A stretch of DNA of 64,000 bases from Modicisalibacter coralii (GTDB taxonomy: Bacteria; Pseudomonadota; Gammaproteobacteria; Pseudomonadales; Halomonadaceae): assembly GCF_004117855.1 (NCBI RefSeq), contig NZ_QWBW01000024.1, positions 1-64,000 on the forward strand, read 5' to 3'. This document shows, one piece after another, positions 7,702 through 16,637 of the stretch; the first letter of the stretch is position 1; the number at the start of each line of letters is the position of its first letter. A model generated the notes under the pieces. It did no database searches. It was not told the origin of the DNA and saw only the letters and a program-made list of their open reading frames with translations. Made by a program: the position numbers and the translations under genes.

Positions 7702-8919
7702 TCAGTCGCGATACTTCTGCAGCACCAGGCAGGCGTTGGTGCCGCCGAAGCCGAAGCTGTTGGACAGCACCCGCTCCAGGTTCACGCCGTCGCGACGCTG
7801 GGTGACGATGTCGAAGCCTTCCGCCTGATCGTCCAGCGCCTCGATATTGGCGGAGGCGGTGACGAAGCCGTTCTCCATCATCAGCAGCGAGTAGATCGCC
7901 TCCTGCACGCCGGTGGCGCCCAGCGAGTGGCCGGTGAGCGACTTGGTCGAGCTCATCGCCGGCGTGGCATCGCCGAACACCTCACGGATCGCCTTGAGCT
8001 CGGCGACGTCGCCGACCGGCGTCGAGGTGCCGTGGGTGTTGATGTAGTCGATGTCGCCATCGACGGTGGCCATGGCCTGACGCATGCAGCGCGCCGCGCC
8101 CTCGCCGGACGGGGCGACCATGTCGTATCCGTCCGAGGTCGCCCCGTAACCGACCACCTCGGCATAGATCCTCGCGCCACGCGCCTTGGCGTGCTCGAGT
8201 TCCTCGAGCACCACCATGCCGCCGCCGCCGGCGATGACGAAGCCGTCGCGGCCCTTGTCGTAGGGGCGCGAGGCCTTGTCGGGGGCCTCGTTGTAGCCGG
8301 TGGACAGCGCGCCCATGGCATCGAACAGGCACGACAGGGTCCAGTGCTCCTCTTCGCCGCCACCGGCGAACACCACGTCCTGCTTGCCGAGCTGGATCTG
8401 CTCGACGGCGTTGCCGATGCAGTGCGCCGAGGTCGCGCAGGCCGAGGAGATCGAGTAGTTGACGCCCTTGATCTTGAACGGCGTGGCCAAGCAGGCGGAG
8501 ACGGTGCTGCCCATGGTGCGGGTGACGCGGTAGGGGCCGACGCGGCGCAGGCCCTTCTCGCGCAGGATGTCGGCGGCTTCCACCTGGTTGGCGCTGGAGG
8601 CGCCGCCGGAACCGGCGATCAGCCCGGTCCGTTCGTTGGAGACCTGGGCCGCTTCCAGGCCGGCATCGGCGATCGCCTGATCCATGGCCACGTAGGCGTA
8701 GGCCGCGGCGTCACCCATGAAACGGCGTTGCTTGCGATCGACCAGGGCGTCGAGGTCGATGTCGACCACGCCGGCCACGTGGCTGCGGAAACCGCGTTCG
8801 GCGTAGTCGTCCTTGAAGCGAATGCCGGAGCGTCCGGCCTTGAGCGCGTCCAGAACCTGGTGCTGGTCATTGCCCAGGCAGGAAACGATGCCCAGGCCGG
8901 TGACTACCACTCGTCTCAT
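7702..8919 (-). CDS. fabB: Beta-ketoacyl-ACP synthase I
   Basis: A 405-residue KAS I, elongating acyl-ACPs and needed for unsaturated fatty acids. The catalytic triad is in place: Cys161 in [10 protein letters not shown], His296 in [11 protein letters not shown] and His331 in GHSLGATG; the C-terminal [10 protein letters not shown] is also present. I start at ATG 8919 ([10 protein letters not shown]), with AGGAGGCTTCC before it, not at the 27-codon upstream extension that overlaps fabA. It lies 13 bp after fabA, forming the fabAB operon of gammaproteobacteria. Confidence 0.97.
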   Translation of the reverse strand: MRRVVVTGLGIVSCLGNDQHQVLDALKAGRSGIRFKDDYAERGFRSHVAGVVDIDLDALVDRKQRRFMGDAAAYAYVAMDQAIADAGLEAAQVSNERTGLIAGSGGASSANQVEAADILREKGLRRVGPYRVTRTMGSTVSACLATPFKIKGVNYSISSACATSAHCIGNAVEQIQLGKQDVVFAGGGEEEHWTLSCLFDAMGALSTGYNEAPDKASRPYDKGRDGFVIAGGGGMVVLEELEHAKARGARIYAEVVGYGATSDGYDMVAPSGEGAARCMRQAMATVDGDIDYINTHGTSTPVGDVAELKAIREVFGDATPAMSSTKSLTGHSLGATGVQEAIYSLLMMENGFVTASANIEALDDQAEGFDIVTQRRDGVNLERVLSNSFGFGGTNACLVLQKYRD

Positions 8920-8932
8920 GGAAGCCTCCTGA

Positions 8933-9448
8933 TCAGAAATTCGCGGTGGAGGTGAACAGACCGACACGCAGGTCGTTGGCCTGATAGATGTCGCGGCCAT
9001 CGACCGACACGGTTCCGTCAGCGATACCCAGAATCAGCCGCCGGGTGATCACCCGCTTGATGTTGATGCGGTAGGTGACCTGGCCGGCGTCCGGCAGGAT
9101 CTGGCCGGAGAACTTGACCTCGCCGCAGCCCAGTGCGCGTCCCCGCCCGGGATGGCCCAGCCAGCCCAGGTAGAAGCCGACCAGCTGCCACATGGCGTCG
9201 AGTCCCAGACAGCCGGGCATGACCGGGTCGCCGGGGAAGTGGCAGGCGAAGAACCACAGGTCCGGATGGATGTCGAGCTCGGCGATCAGCTCGCCCTTGC
9301 CGTGTTCGCCGCCGGTCTCCTGGATGTTGGCGATGCGATCGAGCATCAGCATGTTGGGAGCCGGTAGCTGGGCGTTGCCCGGACCGAAGAGTTCACCGCG
9401 GCTGCACGCCAGCAGTTCTTCGTAGCTAAAGGAGTGTTGCTTGGTCAC
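8933..9448 (-). CDS. fabA: 3-hydroxydecanoyl-ACP dehydratase/isomerase
   Basis: A 171-residue FabA, which dehydrates 3-hydroxyacyl-ACP and isomerises trans-2- to cis-3-decenoyl-ACP, the branch point to unsaturated fatty acids. The signature [20 protein letters not shown] holds the catalytic His70 and Asp84, the same positions as in E. coli. Single hot-dog domain, cytoplasmic dimer. First gene of fabAB. The 223-bp gap upstream is shared with the divergent cyclic-di-GMP gene; I could not identify a FabR- or DesT-type operator by eye. Confidence 0.97.
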   Translation of the reverse strand: MTKQHSFSYEELLACSRGELFGPGNAQLPAPNMLMLDRIANIQETGGEHGKGELIAELDIHPDLWFFACHFPGDPVMPGCLGLDAMWQLVGFYLGWLGHPGRGRALGCGEVKFSGQILPDAGQVTYRINIKRVITRRLILGIADGTVSVDGRDIYQANDLRVGLFTSTANF

Positions 9449-9671
9449 TGAGTCGTTCCGAGAGTCAGAATTGTTGTGTCCCGCAGCCTGCGCGACGCGC
9501 CTAGTCTACTGGCAGCGTGAAGTGAATGCACGCCGGGCCCCTAGGCTAGTGGGCGCGAAACCACGGCGCAACGCGCCTTTGGACGCGTCCGGCTTGCGCA
9601 GCGCTTCCCGGGCGGGGCATGATGCCTTTGGTTTTTCGCACGCGACTGTGAATCGAACATGACGAGACGAC

Positions 9672-11501
9672 ATGTGGCCCCCCTTTTCGCTTAACCGGCC
9701 GACGACGTGGATGGGACTGGCGGCGCTGGCGGCCATGCTCTGGCTGCCGCTGGCGTCGTTGCGCCTGGCGGCGCTGGCCGTCATCGTGGTCGCGCTGGTC
9801 GACGGCTGGCGCCAGATCAAGCGCGAGCATCGTCGCCGCCTGCTCAGCGAGGAGGCGCTCAAGCTCTCCGGCGACGGCGTGGTGATCTCCGATCGTCGCA
9901 ACCGCATCGTCAGCGTCAACCCCGCCTTCACCCAGATCACCGGCTACACCCGCGAGGAGGTCCTCGGCCTCGATGCCTCGACGCTGTCCTCCGGGCGTCA
10001 CGACAAGGCCTTCTACGAGCGTTACTGGCAGACCCTGCAGGCCACCGGGCGCTGGGAAGGCGAGATCTGGAACCAGCGCAAGCACGGCGATCAATATCCC
10101 GAATGGCTGCGCGTCCAGGCCTGCCCCGACAGGAAGGGGCGCGTGGGTCACTACGTCGGTCTGTTCACCGACATCTCGCGCCACAAGGCCCGCGAGCAGG
10201 ATCTGCGCCGGGTCGGTTTCGAGGACCCGCTGACCGGGCTGCCCAACCGCCGCCGGCTGCACGACCTGTTGACCTCGCGATTGAACCGCCTGCGTGCCGG
10301 CGAGGGGCTCGATCTGGCACTGGTCGACATCGACGGCTTCAAGTCGATCAACGATGCCCTCGGGGTCGACTGCGGCGATCGGCTGCTGGCGCGTTTCGGC
10401 CAGCGGCTGGCGGCGTTCGTCGCCGGTGGCGTGGTCGGCCGGCTGGGCGGCGACGAGTTCATGGTCATCCGCACCACCACCTTCGACGATCACGAGGCGT
10501 GGATCGCCGGGTTGCGCGACCATCTCAGCGAGCCCTTCGAGATCAGCGACAATTCGCTGCGCCTGGGGCTGACCATCGGCAGTTGCCGGGCCCCCGACGA
10601 CGGCAACGACTCGGGCGTGCTGTTCCAGCGCCTCGAGTCGGCGCTGTACTCCGCCAAGCGTCACGGCCGCAACCACGACCGGCGCTTTCGGCCGTCGCTG
10701 GAAGTCGAGGGCGACCGACAACTGGCGCTGGTCAACGAACTGCGCCGCGCGCTGGCCCAGGGCGATCAACTCGAGTTGCACTACCAGACCCAGCACCGCT
10801 TGAACGACGGCACGCTGGTCGGCATGGAAGCGCTGCTGCGCTGGCGCCACCCCGAACAGGGCATGATCTCGCCCGGCGATTTCATCCCGCTCGCCGAGCG
10901 TCACGGGCTGATGTCGGCGCTGGGCAACTGGGTCATCGAGCGCGCCGTGGCCCAGCTCGCCAGTTGGCGGGCCAACGGCATGCCCAGGGTCCCGGTGTGG
11001 GTCAACATCTCGGCACTGCAGTTGATCCAGGGGGATCTCGAATCGCGCCTGGCCGCGTCGCTGGCGCGCCATCGGGTGCCGGCACAGCAACTGGGCCTCG
11101 AGCTCACCGAATCGGTGCTGCTCGACGAACGCGCCGGCGACGTCTCGCCGCGTCTCGAGGCGCTGCGCCGCCAGGGCCACGAGATCGCCATCGACGACTT
11201 CGGTACCGGCTATTCGTCGCTGGCCTATCTCAAGCGGCTGCCGGTGGACAAGCTCAAGCTCGACCGCGCCTTCATCCGCGCGCTGCCCGACGACGTCGCC
11301 GATGCGGCTATCGTCTCGGCGGTGCTGGCGATGGCGCGCGGCCTCAACCTCGATGTCGTCGCCGAGGGCGTCGAGACCATCGCACAGCGTGACTTCCTGC
11401 TCGAATACGGCTGCCCCTACACGCAAGGCTTCCTGTTCGCCCGACCCGAGCCGGTGGAGGCGATCGAAGCCCGTTACCTCAACGCTTCGCAGACCGTCTG
11501 A
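9672..11501 (+). CDS. PAS-GGDEF-EAL cyclic-di-GMP enzyme
   Basis: A 609-residue membrane-anchored cyclic-di-GMP protein. Two hydrophobic stretches at residues 12-45 lie next to a charged linker; a PAS domain (about 60-170) includes VNPAFTQITGYTREEVLG. The GGDEF domain (about 175-340) has an intact GGDEF motif at 259-263. It has no RxxD inhibitory site just upstream. The EAL domain (about 350-600) has EALLRW (Glu386), NISALQL, ELTES, DDFGTGYSSL, KLDRAFI, EGVET and YTQGF, so all metal and catalytic residues appear present. It could therefore act as cyclase, phosphodiesterase or both. Its 3' end overlaps the convergent DUF2878 gene by 23 bp. Confidence 0.92.
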   Translation: MWPPFSLNRPTTWMGLAALAAMLWLPLASLRLAALAVIVVALVDGWRQIKREHRRRLLSEEALKLSGDGVVISDRRNRIVSVNPAFTQITGYTREEVLGLDASTLSSGRHDKAFYERYWQTLQATGRWEGEIWNQRKHGDQYPEWLRVQACPDRKGRVGHYVGLFTDISRHKAREQDLRRVGFEDPLTGLPNRRRLHDLLTSRLNRLRAGEGLDLALVDIDGFKSINDALGVDCGDRLLARFGQRLAAFVAGGVVGRLGGDEFMVIRTTTFDDHEAWIAGLRDHLSEPFEISDNSLRLGLTIGSCRAPDDGNDSGVLFQRLESALYSAKRHGRNHDRRFRPSLEVEGDRQLALVNELRRALAQGDQLELHYQTQHRLNDGTLVGMEALLRWRHPEQGMISPGDFIPLAERHGLMSALGNWVIERAVAQLASWRANGMPRVPVWVNISALQLIQGDLESRLAASLARHRVPAQQLGLELTESVLLDERAGDVSPRLEALRRQGHEIAIDDFGTGYSSLAYLKRLPVDKLKLDRAFIRALPDDVADAAIVSAVLAMARGLNLDVVAEGVETIAQRDFLLEYGCPYTQGFLFARPEPVEAIEARYLNASQTV

Positions 11502-11973
11502 CCCCCCGCTTGCCGGCGCAACCCCGGCAGATCAGCCCCCAGACGATCGCCTCCGCGGGCAGCAGCCACGGCGCCAGCTCGACCCCCGCCAGGCGTGCGC
11601 CGCCCCAGTACGACAGGGCGCCGCCGCTCGCCCCGCAGGCCGTCGCCAGCCAGGGGTGCCGCCACAGCCAGGCCAGCGAATGGTTCACCAGGGTCGCGAA
11701 CAGCGGCCACAGCAGCCATAGCCACAGCGGAATCGGCCACGCGGGGCCGGCGAAGACGAACCCGCCGGCCAGCGTCAGGCCGCCGTCGACGACCAGCCCC
11801 ACAAGGGCGAAGCCGGCCAGCAGCCGCCACTCGCCGGGGCGTGCCAGCCAGCGCAGATGCCCGGCCAGCACGGCCGCCGTCACCGCCGCTCCCGCCAGGC
11901 TGCCGCCGAGCACACAGGTCAACCAGCCGAGCTGGAAGGCGGCGACGTTGCAGAGCGTTGCGGCGGGGGTCAC
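11479..11973 (-). CDS. DUF2878 family membrane protein
   Basis: A 164-residue integral membrane protein with about five hydrophobic segments; NVAAFQLGWLTCVLGG at the N-terminus is characteristic of DUF2878. Function unknown. The GTG start at 11973 overlaps the CFA synthase stop (GTGA), so it is the last gene of the photolyase-CFA operon and translationally coupled to it. DUF2878 genes commonly accompany the DUF1365/FAD oxidoreductase/CFA set, suggesting a role with membrane lipid modification; that is inference. The stop lies inside the convergent GGDEF-EAL gene. Confidence 0.8.
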   Translation of the reverse strand: MTPAATLCNVAAFQLGWLTCVLGGSLAGAAVTAAVLAGHLRWLARPGEWRLLAGFALVGLVVDGGLTLAGGFVFAGPAWPIPLWLWLLWPLFATLVNHSLAWLWRHPWLATACGASGGALSYWGGARLAGVELAPWLLPAEAIVWGLICRGCAGKRGVRRSAKR

Positions 11974-13235
11974 GGGGCGCCGGTCAGTGGCGCGCGGCGC
12001 GCCCCAGGCTTGGCGAGCAGCATCTGGCAGGTACCGATGGTGCGCTCGCGAAAGCCGCCCTCGCAGTAGCTCAGGTAGTAGCGCCACATGCGGATGAAGC
12101 GCTCGTCGTAGCCGAGCCGGCGGACGGTGTCGAGATTCGCCTCGAAGCGGTCGCGCCATTCGCGCAGGGTCCGGGCGTAGTGCGGCCCGATCTCCTCGAA
12201 GGCGAGCACGTTGAGCGAGGTGCGCCGGGTCAGGCCGGCGAGAATCGCCGTCGGCGATGGCAGGAAACCGCCGGGAAAGATATAGCGCTTGATGAAGTCG
12301 CGCTCGCGCTTGGCGGCCTCGAAGCGCTGGTCGCGGATGGTGATCGCCTGCAGCGCCGCCAGGCCGTCGTCGGTGAGCAGGCGGTCGAGGGTCGTCAGGT
12401 AGGCATCCAGGTACTGGTGTCCCACCGCCTCGATCATCTCCACCGAGACCAGGCGATCGAAGCGCCCGGCGAGTTCGCGATAGTCCTGCTTGAGCAGGGT
12501 GACGCGGTCCTCGAGACCGGCCTCGGCGATACGCGCGGCGACGAAGGTGTACTGTTCGGCGGAGATCGTCGTGGTGGTCACCCGGCAGCCGCGGGTGCGG
12601 GCGGCGTGCAACGCCAGCCCGCCCCAGCCGGTGCCGATCTCCAGCAGGTGATTGTCGGGCCCCACGTCGAGCAGGTCGAGCAGACGCTCGATCTTGTGGG
12701 TCGAGGCGGTCTCCAGGCTGGCTTCGGGGTCGGGGAAGAGCGCGCTGGAATACATGCGATGCTCGCGATCGAGAAAGGTCGCGAACAGCGCGTTGCCGAT
12801 GTCGTAGTGGGCGCTGACGTTGCGCCGCGCCCCGCCCAGGGTATTGCGCTGCAGGGCGTAGACGGCGCTCGCCAGCCAGAGGGCGAAACGCGCGCTGCCG
12901 CGCTCCACCTCGCCGTTGACCCGTTCGAGGTTGAGCGCGAACAGCCGGGTCAGCGTCACCAGGTCGTCGCTGTCCCAGTCGCCGTCCATGTAGGCCTCGG
13001 CGGCGCCCACGGTGCCGCCCAGGGCCAGCCGCCGCCAGGCCCGTTCGCGGTGCAGCGTCACGCTGACCTCGAGGGTCCCGCCACTGCCCAGTCGGCGATA
13101 CTCGCCGTTGTCGACGAGATGGATGAAGCCGCCCTCGAGGCGGTCGAGCTGGGCGATCAGGCGCGGCTTGAGCCAGCGCATCAGCCGGCCGCCGGTACAC
13201 GGGCACCGCTGGGGTGCAAAACGAAGCGATGTCAC
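11970..13235 (-). CDS. cfa: Cyclopropane-fatty-acyl-phospholipid synthase family protein
   Basis: A 421-residue SAM-dependent lipid methyltransferase. The N-terminal lipid-binding part is followed by the Rossmann methyltransferase domain with YDIGN, LEIGTGWGG (SAM site), SVEMIEAVG, KRYIFPGGFLPS and YYLSYCEGGF, all standard for Cfa. Such enzymes add a methylene bridge across the cis double bond of membrane phospholipid acyl chains; related enzymes instead methylate the chain, so a furan- or methyl-fatty-acid role is possible. The GTG start has AGGAGA upstream and overlaps the DUF1365 stop as GTGA. Confidence 0.9.
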   Translation of the reverse strand: MTSLRFAPQRCPCTGGRLMRWLKPRLIAQLDRLEGGFIHLVDNGEYRRLGSGGTLEVSVTLHRERAWRRLALGGTVGAAEAYMDGDWDSDDLVTLTRLFALNLERVNGEVERGSARFALWLASAVYALQRNTLGGARRNVSAHYDIGNALFATFLDREHRMYSSALFPDPEASLETASTHKIERLLDLLDVGPDNHLLEIGTGWGGLALHAARTRGCRVTTTTISAEQYTFVAARIAEAGLEDRVTLLKQDYRELAGRFDRLVSVEMIEAVGHQYLDAYLTTLDRLLTDDGLAALQAITIRDQRFEAAKRERDFIKRYIFPGGFLPSPTAILAGLTRRTSLNVLAFEEIGPHYARTLREWRDRFEANLDTVRRLGYDERFIRMWRYYLSYCEGGFRERTIGTCQMLLAKPGARRAPLTGAP

Positions 13236-14032
13236 GACGAGCTCTCCTCGGGGCGTTTCCCGGGCGGTTGGCGGCCCCCGGGATGGTCATGGATCGGCAC
13301 GCGCTTGAGCCACAGGCGCAGCGCCTGCCAGTGGATGGCGGCGAGCGTGGCCAGGCTCTGCCAGGGCTGGCGGGCCAGGGCGGCGAGCAGCGCGCCGCGG
13401 GTCGCCGGCCGGGCGTCCAGCGTCAAGGTGGCGTCGAAGTGACGCCGCTCGTCGCGCCAGGCCTCCATGTGCATCATCAGCCGCGCGTCCGGGGTGTTGA
13501 AGCGCCAGCGGTAGCGCATGTCCATGGGATTGAACGGCGAGACGTGCAGCGTCTTGTCGAAGCACGCCGCGTGCAGGTGGCGTTCGGGGGTCACGTCGCA
13601 GGCGTAGCTCTCGCGCTCGCCCCAGGGCGTGTTGGTGACCTCGCCGAGCAGGGCGCGCAGCCGGCCGGCGCGGTCGTAGGCGTAGTAGAGGGTGATCGGG
13701 TTGAAGCTCACGCCGCCGATCCTCAACTGGGTGAGCATGCAGATCCGGCCGTCGGCGCGGCTGGCCACCGTCTCGCCGAGCCGTTCGGCCAGTCGCCGGC
13801 GCACGGCCGTGGCCAGCGGCAGGTCGTGGGGCGCCAGGTAGTCCGCGCGGCGAAAGCGCGCCAGGGCGGGGCGTCGGGCGCTGTAACCGGGCACGCCGTC
13901 GAACAGCTCGGGCAGCTCGTCGAGGTCGAGCCAGGCCATCCACAGCCGGTAGCGGAAGGCGTGTGCCCGCGGCAGGAAACGGCGATGGCGCAGTTCGCCC
14001 CGGTAGATGCGGCTGTGCGGGGCGGCGATCAT
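13232..14032 (-). CDS. DUF1365 domain protein
   Basis: A 266-residue DUF1365 protein. The N-terminus SRIYRGELRHRRFLPRAHAFRY, the centre GGVSFNPITLYYAYD and SPFNPMDMRYRWRF are family signatures. The biochemical role is unknown, but this family is almost always encoded next to an FAD-dependent amine-oxidase-like protein and a CFA synthase, as here. No signal peptide or membrane span. ATG 14032 overlaps the preceding stop as ATGA; the longer upstream frame lies within the FAD gene and is ignored. Confidence 0.88.
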   Translation of the reverse strand: MIAAPHSRIYRGELRHRRFLPRAHAFRYRLWMAWLDLDELPELFDGVPGYSARRPALARFRRADYLAPHDLPLATAVRRRLAERLGETVASRADGRICMLTQLRIGGVSFNPITLYYAYDRAGRLRALLGEVTNTPWGERESYACDVTPERHLHAACFDKTLHVSPFNPMDMRYRWRFNTPDARLMMHMEAWRDERRHFDATLTLDARPATRGALLAALARQPWQSLATLAAIHWQALRLWLKRVPIHDHPGGRQPPGKRPEESSS

Positions 14033-15339
14033 GCCGGTATCTCCGTGCGACCCGGCGCAGCATGGACGCGGTCGTCCTCGTCGCAGCCCAGGGCCCGGGC
14101 GACGCGCAGCGCGCTCCACACGCCATCCTCGTGGAAGCCGTAACGCCAGTAGGCGCCGCAGTAGTGGGTGCGCAGCGCCGGTGCCGAGATCATCGCGTGG
14201 CGCGCCTGGGCGGTCAGCCCGGCGAGGGTGAACTGCGGGTGGGCGTACCGATAGCGGCCGAGGACGCGCGCCGGGTCGATGGCGTCGTCGGCGTTGAGGG
14301 TCACGCACAAGGTCTCGGGCGCGTCGAGGCGCTGCAGCCGGTTCATGTCGTAGGTGACGGCGGCGCGGGCCTGGTCACCACGACCGTCGAGGCGATAGTT
14401 CCAGCTCGCCCAGGCGCGCCGCCGACGCGGCAGCAGCCGGGTGTCGGTGTGCAGGACGACGTCGTTGTCGCGGTAGGGCAGCGCGCCGAGGATCTCGCGC
14501 TCGGCGGGGCTCGAATCGGCGAGCAGCGCCAGCGCCTGATCAGCGTGGCAGGCCAGCACCACCTGATCGAAACGCGAGGCGCCCAGCGGCGTGGCGAGCG
14601 TCACGCCTTCCGGGTCGCGGCGCACGGCGGTGACCGGGCAGTCGAGGTGAATGCGCTCGCGGTAGGGCCGGGTCAGTGCCGGGATGTAGCGCCGCGAGCC
14701 GCCGCGCAGGGTATACCACTGCGGTCGGCGGCCGAGCGACAGCAGGCCGTGGTTGCGGAAGAAGCGCACGAAGAAGGTCAGCGGGAAGGCCGCCAGATCG
14801 GCGCTGCTCGCCGACCAGATCGCCGCGCCCATGGCCAGCAGGTACCGGTCGCGGAAGTCGTCGCCGTAGCCACCGCGGGCGAGATAGTCGCCGAGCGTGG
14901 TGGCGGCGTCGAGGCGGCCTTCTGCCAGGTCGCGCTGGGCCTGACGGTTGAAGCGCAGGATGTCGGCGAGCAGGCGGTAGAAGCGCGGGCTCACCAGGTT
15001 GCGGCGCTGGGCGAACAGCGAGGCCAGGGTATGCCCGTTGTATTCGAAGTCACGGTCCGTCTCGTGGACCGAGAAGCTCATCTCGGTGGGTTGCGCCTCG
15101 ACGTCGAGCGCGCCGAGCAGGCGCTGGAAATGGGGATAGGTCCAGTCGTTGAAGACGATGAAGCCGGTATCCACGGCGAACGACCGGCCGCCGAGCTCGA
15201 CGTCCACGGTCGCGGTATGCCCGCCGAGACGCGGGCCGGCCTCGAACAGCGAGACCCGGTGACGCTGCGACAGGTAGTGGGCGGCGGCCATGCCGCTGAT
15301 GCCGCTGCCGATGACCGCGATGCGCTGCGCCGCACTCAT
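14029..15339 (-). CDS. FAD-dependent oxidoreductase (amine-oxidase/desaturase-like)
   Basis: A 436-residue flavoprotein. AVIGSGISGMAAAHYL is the FAD dinucleotide-binding fold, followed by FEAGPRLGGHTATVDV and DTGFIVFND. The family groups with amine oxidase and phytoene-desaturase-like enzymes and is paired with DUF1365 and Cfa. A role in dehydrogenating or isomerising modified acyl chains is plausible by analogy with the furan-fatty-acid genes of alphaproteobacteria, but not shown. The start ATG overlaps the SDR stop and the stop overlaps the DUF1365 start, both as ATGA. Confidence 0.87.
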   Translation of the reverse strand: MSAAQRIAVIGSGISGMAAAHYLSQRHRVSLFEAGPRLGGHTATVDVELGGRSFAVDTGFIVFNDWTYPHFQRLLGALDVEAQPTEMSFSVHETDRDFEYNGHTLASLFAQRRNLVSPRFYRLLADILRFNRQAQRDLAEGRLDAATTLGDYLARGGYGDDFRDRYLLAMGAAIWSASSADLAAFPLTFFVRFFRNHGLLSLGRRPQWYTLRGGSRRYIPALTRPYRERIHLDCPVTAVRRDPEGVTLATPLGASRFDQVVLACHADQALALLADSSPAEREILGALPYRDNDVVLHTDTRLLPRRRRAWASWNYRLDGRGDQARAAVTYDMNRLQRLDAPETLCVTLNADDAIDPARVLGRYRYAHPQFTLAGLTAQARHAMISAPALRTHYCGAYWRYGFHEDGVWSALRVARALGCDEDDRVHAAPGRTEIPA

Positions 15340-16136
15340 CGAGACGCCTCCTGGCGGGAGTCGCCGGCGCGCGTCAGGCGCCGCCCCAGGCGAAAGCGCA
15401 GCGCCGGCGGCAGGATGCCGGCGAGCTTCACCAGGGCCGTGAAGCGCTTGGGAAAGTGGATGTCCCGGGAGCGGCGCTCGAGGCCGTCGAGAATCGCCCG
15501 GGCGGCGCTGACGGCGTCGATGCGCATCGGCATGGGAAAGTCGTTGCGCTCGGTCAGCGGTGTCGCGACGAAGCCGGGGTGGATGACGCTGACGTCGATC
15601 CCCTCGTCGGCGAGGTCGAGGCGCAGCGATTCCAGGAAGTGGCTGAGGGCCGCCTTGGAGGCACCGTAGGCCTCGGCGCGGGGCAGCGGCAGGTAGGCCG
15701 CGGCGCTGGAGACCGCCGCCAGCAACGGCGGCCCGGCGTCCTTGTCGCGGCCCCGGCGCAGCAGCGGCAAGGCGGCATCGATGGTGCGCAGGGCGCCGTT
15801 CAGGTTGACGTCGATGACCCGCTCGACCAGGTCCAGGTCGAAACGACGGGCGTCGAGGTATTCACAGGTGCCGGCGACGTGCAGCAGCACGTCGAGGCCC
15901 CCGAAGGCCTCGTCGATGCCCTGTGCCGCCTGGCGCAGCGAATCGCGGTCGCTGATGTCGCAGGGCAGCACCAGGGCCCGGGCCTGGCCATCGGCCAGCG
16001 CCGCCAGCGGTTCGCGCCGGCGCGCACTCAGGGCCACCCGGTGCCCCTGCTCGAGCAGGCGTCGGGCCAGCGCTTCGCCGATTCCCGAGCTGGCGCCGGT
16101 CAGCCAGATGCGTCGTTGGCCGGAAAGTCCCTGCAT
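15336..16136 (-). CDS. SDR family oxidoreductase
   Basis: A 266-residue classical short-chain dehydrogenase. The nucleotide motif is TGASSGIGEALA, the structural motif HVAGT stands where NAG is usual, and the catalytic serine and YxxxK are in AVSSAAA and YGASK. PGFVATPLT follows the active site. The C-terminal region RSRDIHFPKRFTALVKL suggests a membrane- or lipid-associated member like those seen next to Cfa genes. Substrate unknown. ATG 16136 (MQGLSGQRRI) is chosen over a longer frame that overlaps the NTF2-like gene. Confidence 0.87.
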   Translation of the reverse strand: MQGLSGQRRIWLTGASSGIGEALARRLLEQGHRVALSARRREPLAALADGQARALVLPCDISDRDSLRQAAQGIDEAFGGLDVLLHVAGTCEYLDARRFDLDLVERVIDVNLNGALRTIDAALPLLRRGRDKDAGPPLLAAVSSAAAYLPLPRAEAYGASKAALSHFLESLRLDLADEGIDVSVIHPGFVATPLTERNDFPMPMRIDAVSAARAILDGLERRSRDIHFPKRFTALVKLAGILPPALRFRLGRRLTRAGDSRQEASR

Positions 16137-16170
16137 GGTGTTTTTCCTCGTCGCCGTGAGTATCGCGGTG

Positions 16171-16611
16171 TCAGGCCAGGCGGCGCTTGATCTGGCGAAT
16201 CGCGCCGCCGAGCAGCGGGACGTGTTCGTAGAGCAGTGCGCCGGCATCGAAGTAGTCACGGTGCTCGCAGACCCGCTCGCCATCGGCGGTCGCCCGGAAG
16301 CGCAATCGCGAACAGCCCTCCACCGTCACGGTACGGCCGCGATCCAGGGCCGGATGCACGAGATGCAGCGTCCAGGCGACGAAGGCCAGATCGCCATCGC
16401 GCAGCCGGTCACCGAACGTGAAGCGGCATTCCTCGACCCGTTCGTAGAGGGCGGCGAAGTAGCGCTCCAGTGCATCGCGACCCCGGATGTGGTGTAGCGG
16501 ATCGCAAAAGTCCACATCCTCAGTGTAGGCCCTGTACAAATATTTTGTATAGGATTTGTCGAGTTTTTCGAAAAAGGCGCAGAACGCCTCCAGCGCCGGG
16601 TCGTCGCGCAT
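16171..16611 (-). CDS. NTF2-like (SnoaL-type) protein
   Basis: A 146-residue NTF2-like fold protein of unknown function, usual in photolyase-CFA operons. The N-terminus FEKLDK, DVDFCDPLHHIRGRDALERYF and the C-terminal RDYFDAGALLYEHVPLLGG are family features. Residues 20-28 (YTKYLYRAY) are unlike typical members and coincide with an AT-rich stretch at 16531-16563 that looks like a regulator binding site embedded in the coding sequence. The gene sits 26 bp after photolyase and 34 bp before the SDR. Confidence 0.8.
   Translation of the reverse strand: MRDDPALEAFCAFFEKLDKSYTKYLYRAYTEDVDFCDPLHHIRGRDALERYFAALYERVEECRFTFGDRLRDGDLAFVAWTLHLVHPALDRGRTVTVEGCSRLRFRATADGERVCEHRDYFDAGALLYEHVPLLGGAIRQIKRRLA
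16531..16563. promoter_or_regulatory. Candidate MerR/LitR-type operator inside the NTF2-like gene
   Basis: An AT-rich island in a GC-rich region. It contains CCTGTACAA (16531-16539) and TGTATAGGATTTGTCGAG (16546-16563). The first part also forms a near-perfect dyad around TACAAATATTTTGTA. The same two elements, in the same order and orientation, occur upstream of merR (19102-19139), with 13 of 18 bases of the second element identical. The TGT steps in the second element are 11 bp apart, the repeat length reported for CarH-type operators. Confidence 0.5.
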
Positions 16612-16637
16612 GATGGTCCTCCGGGGCGGGGCTGGGG

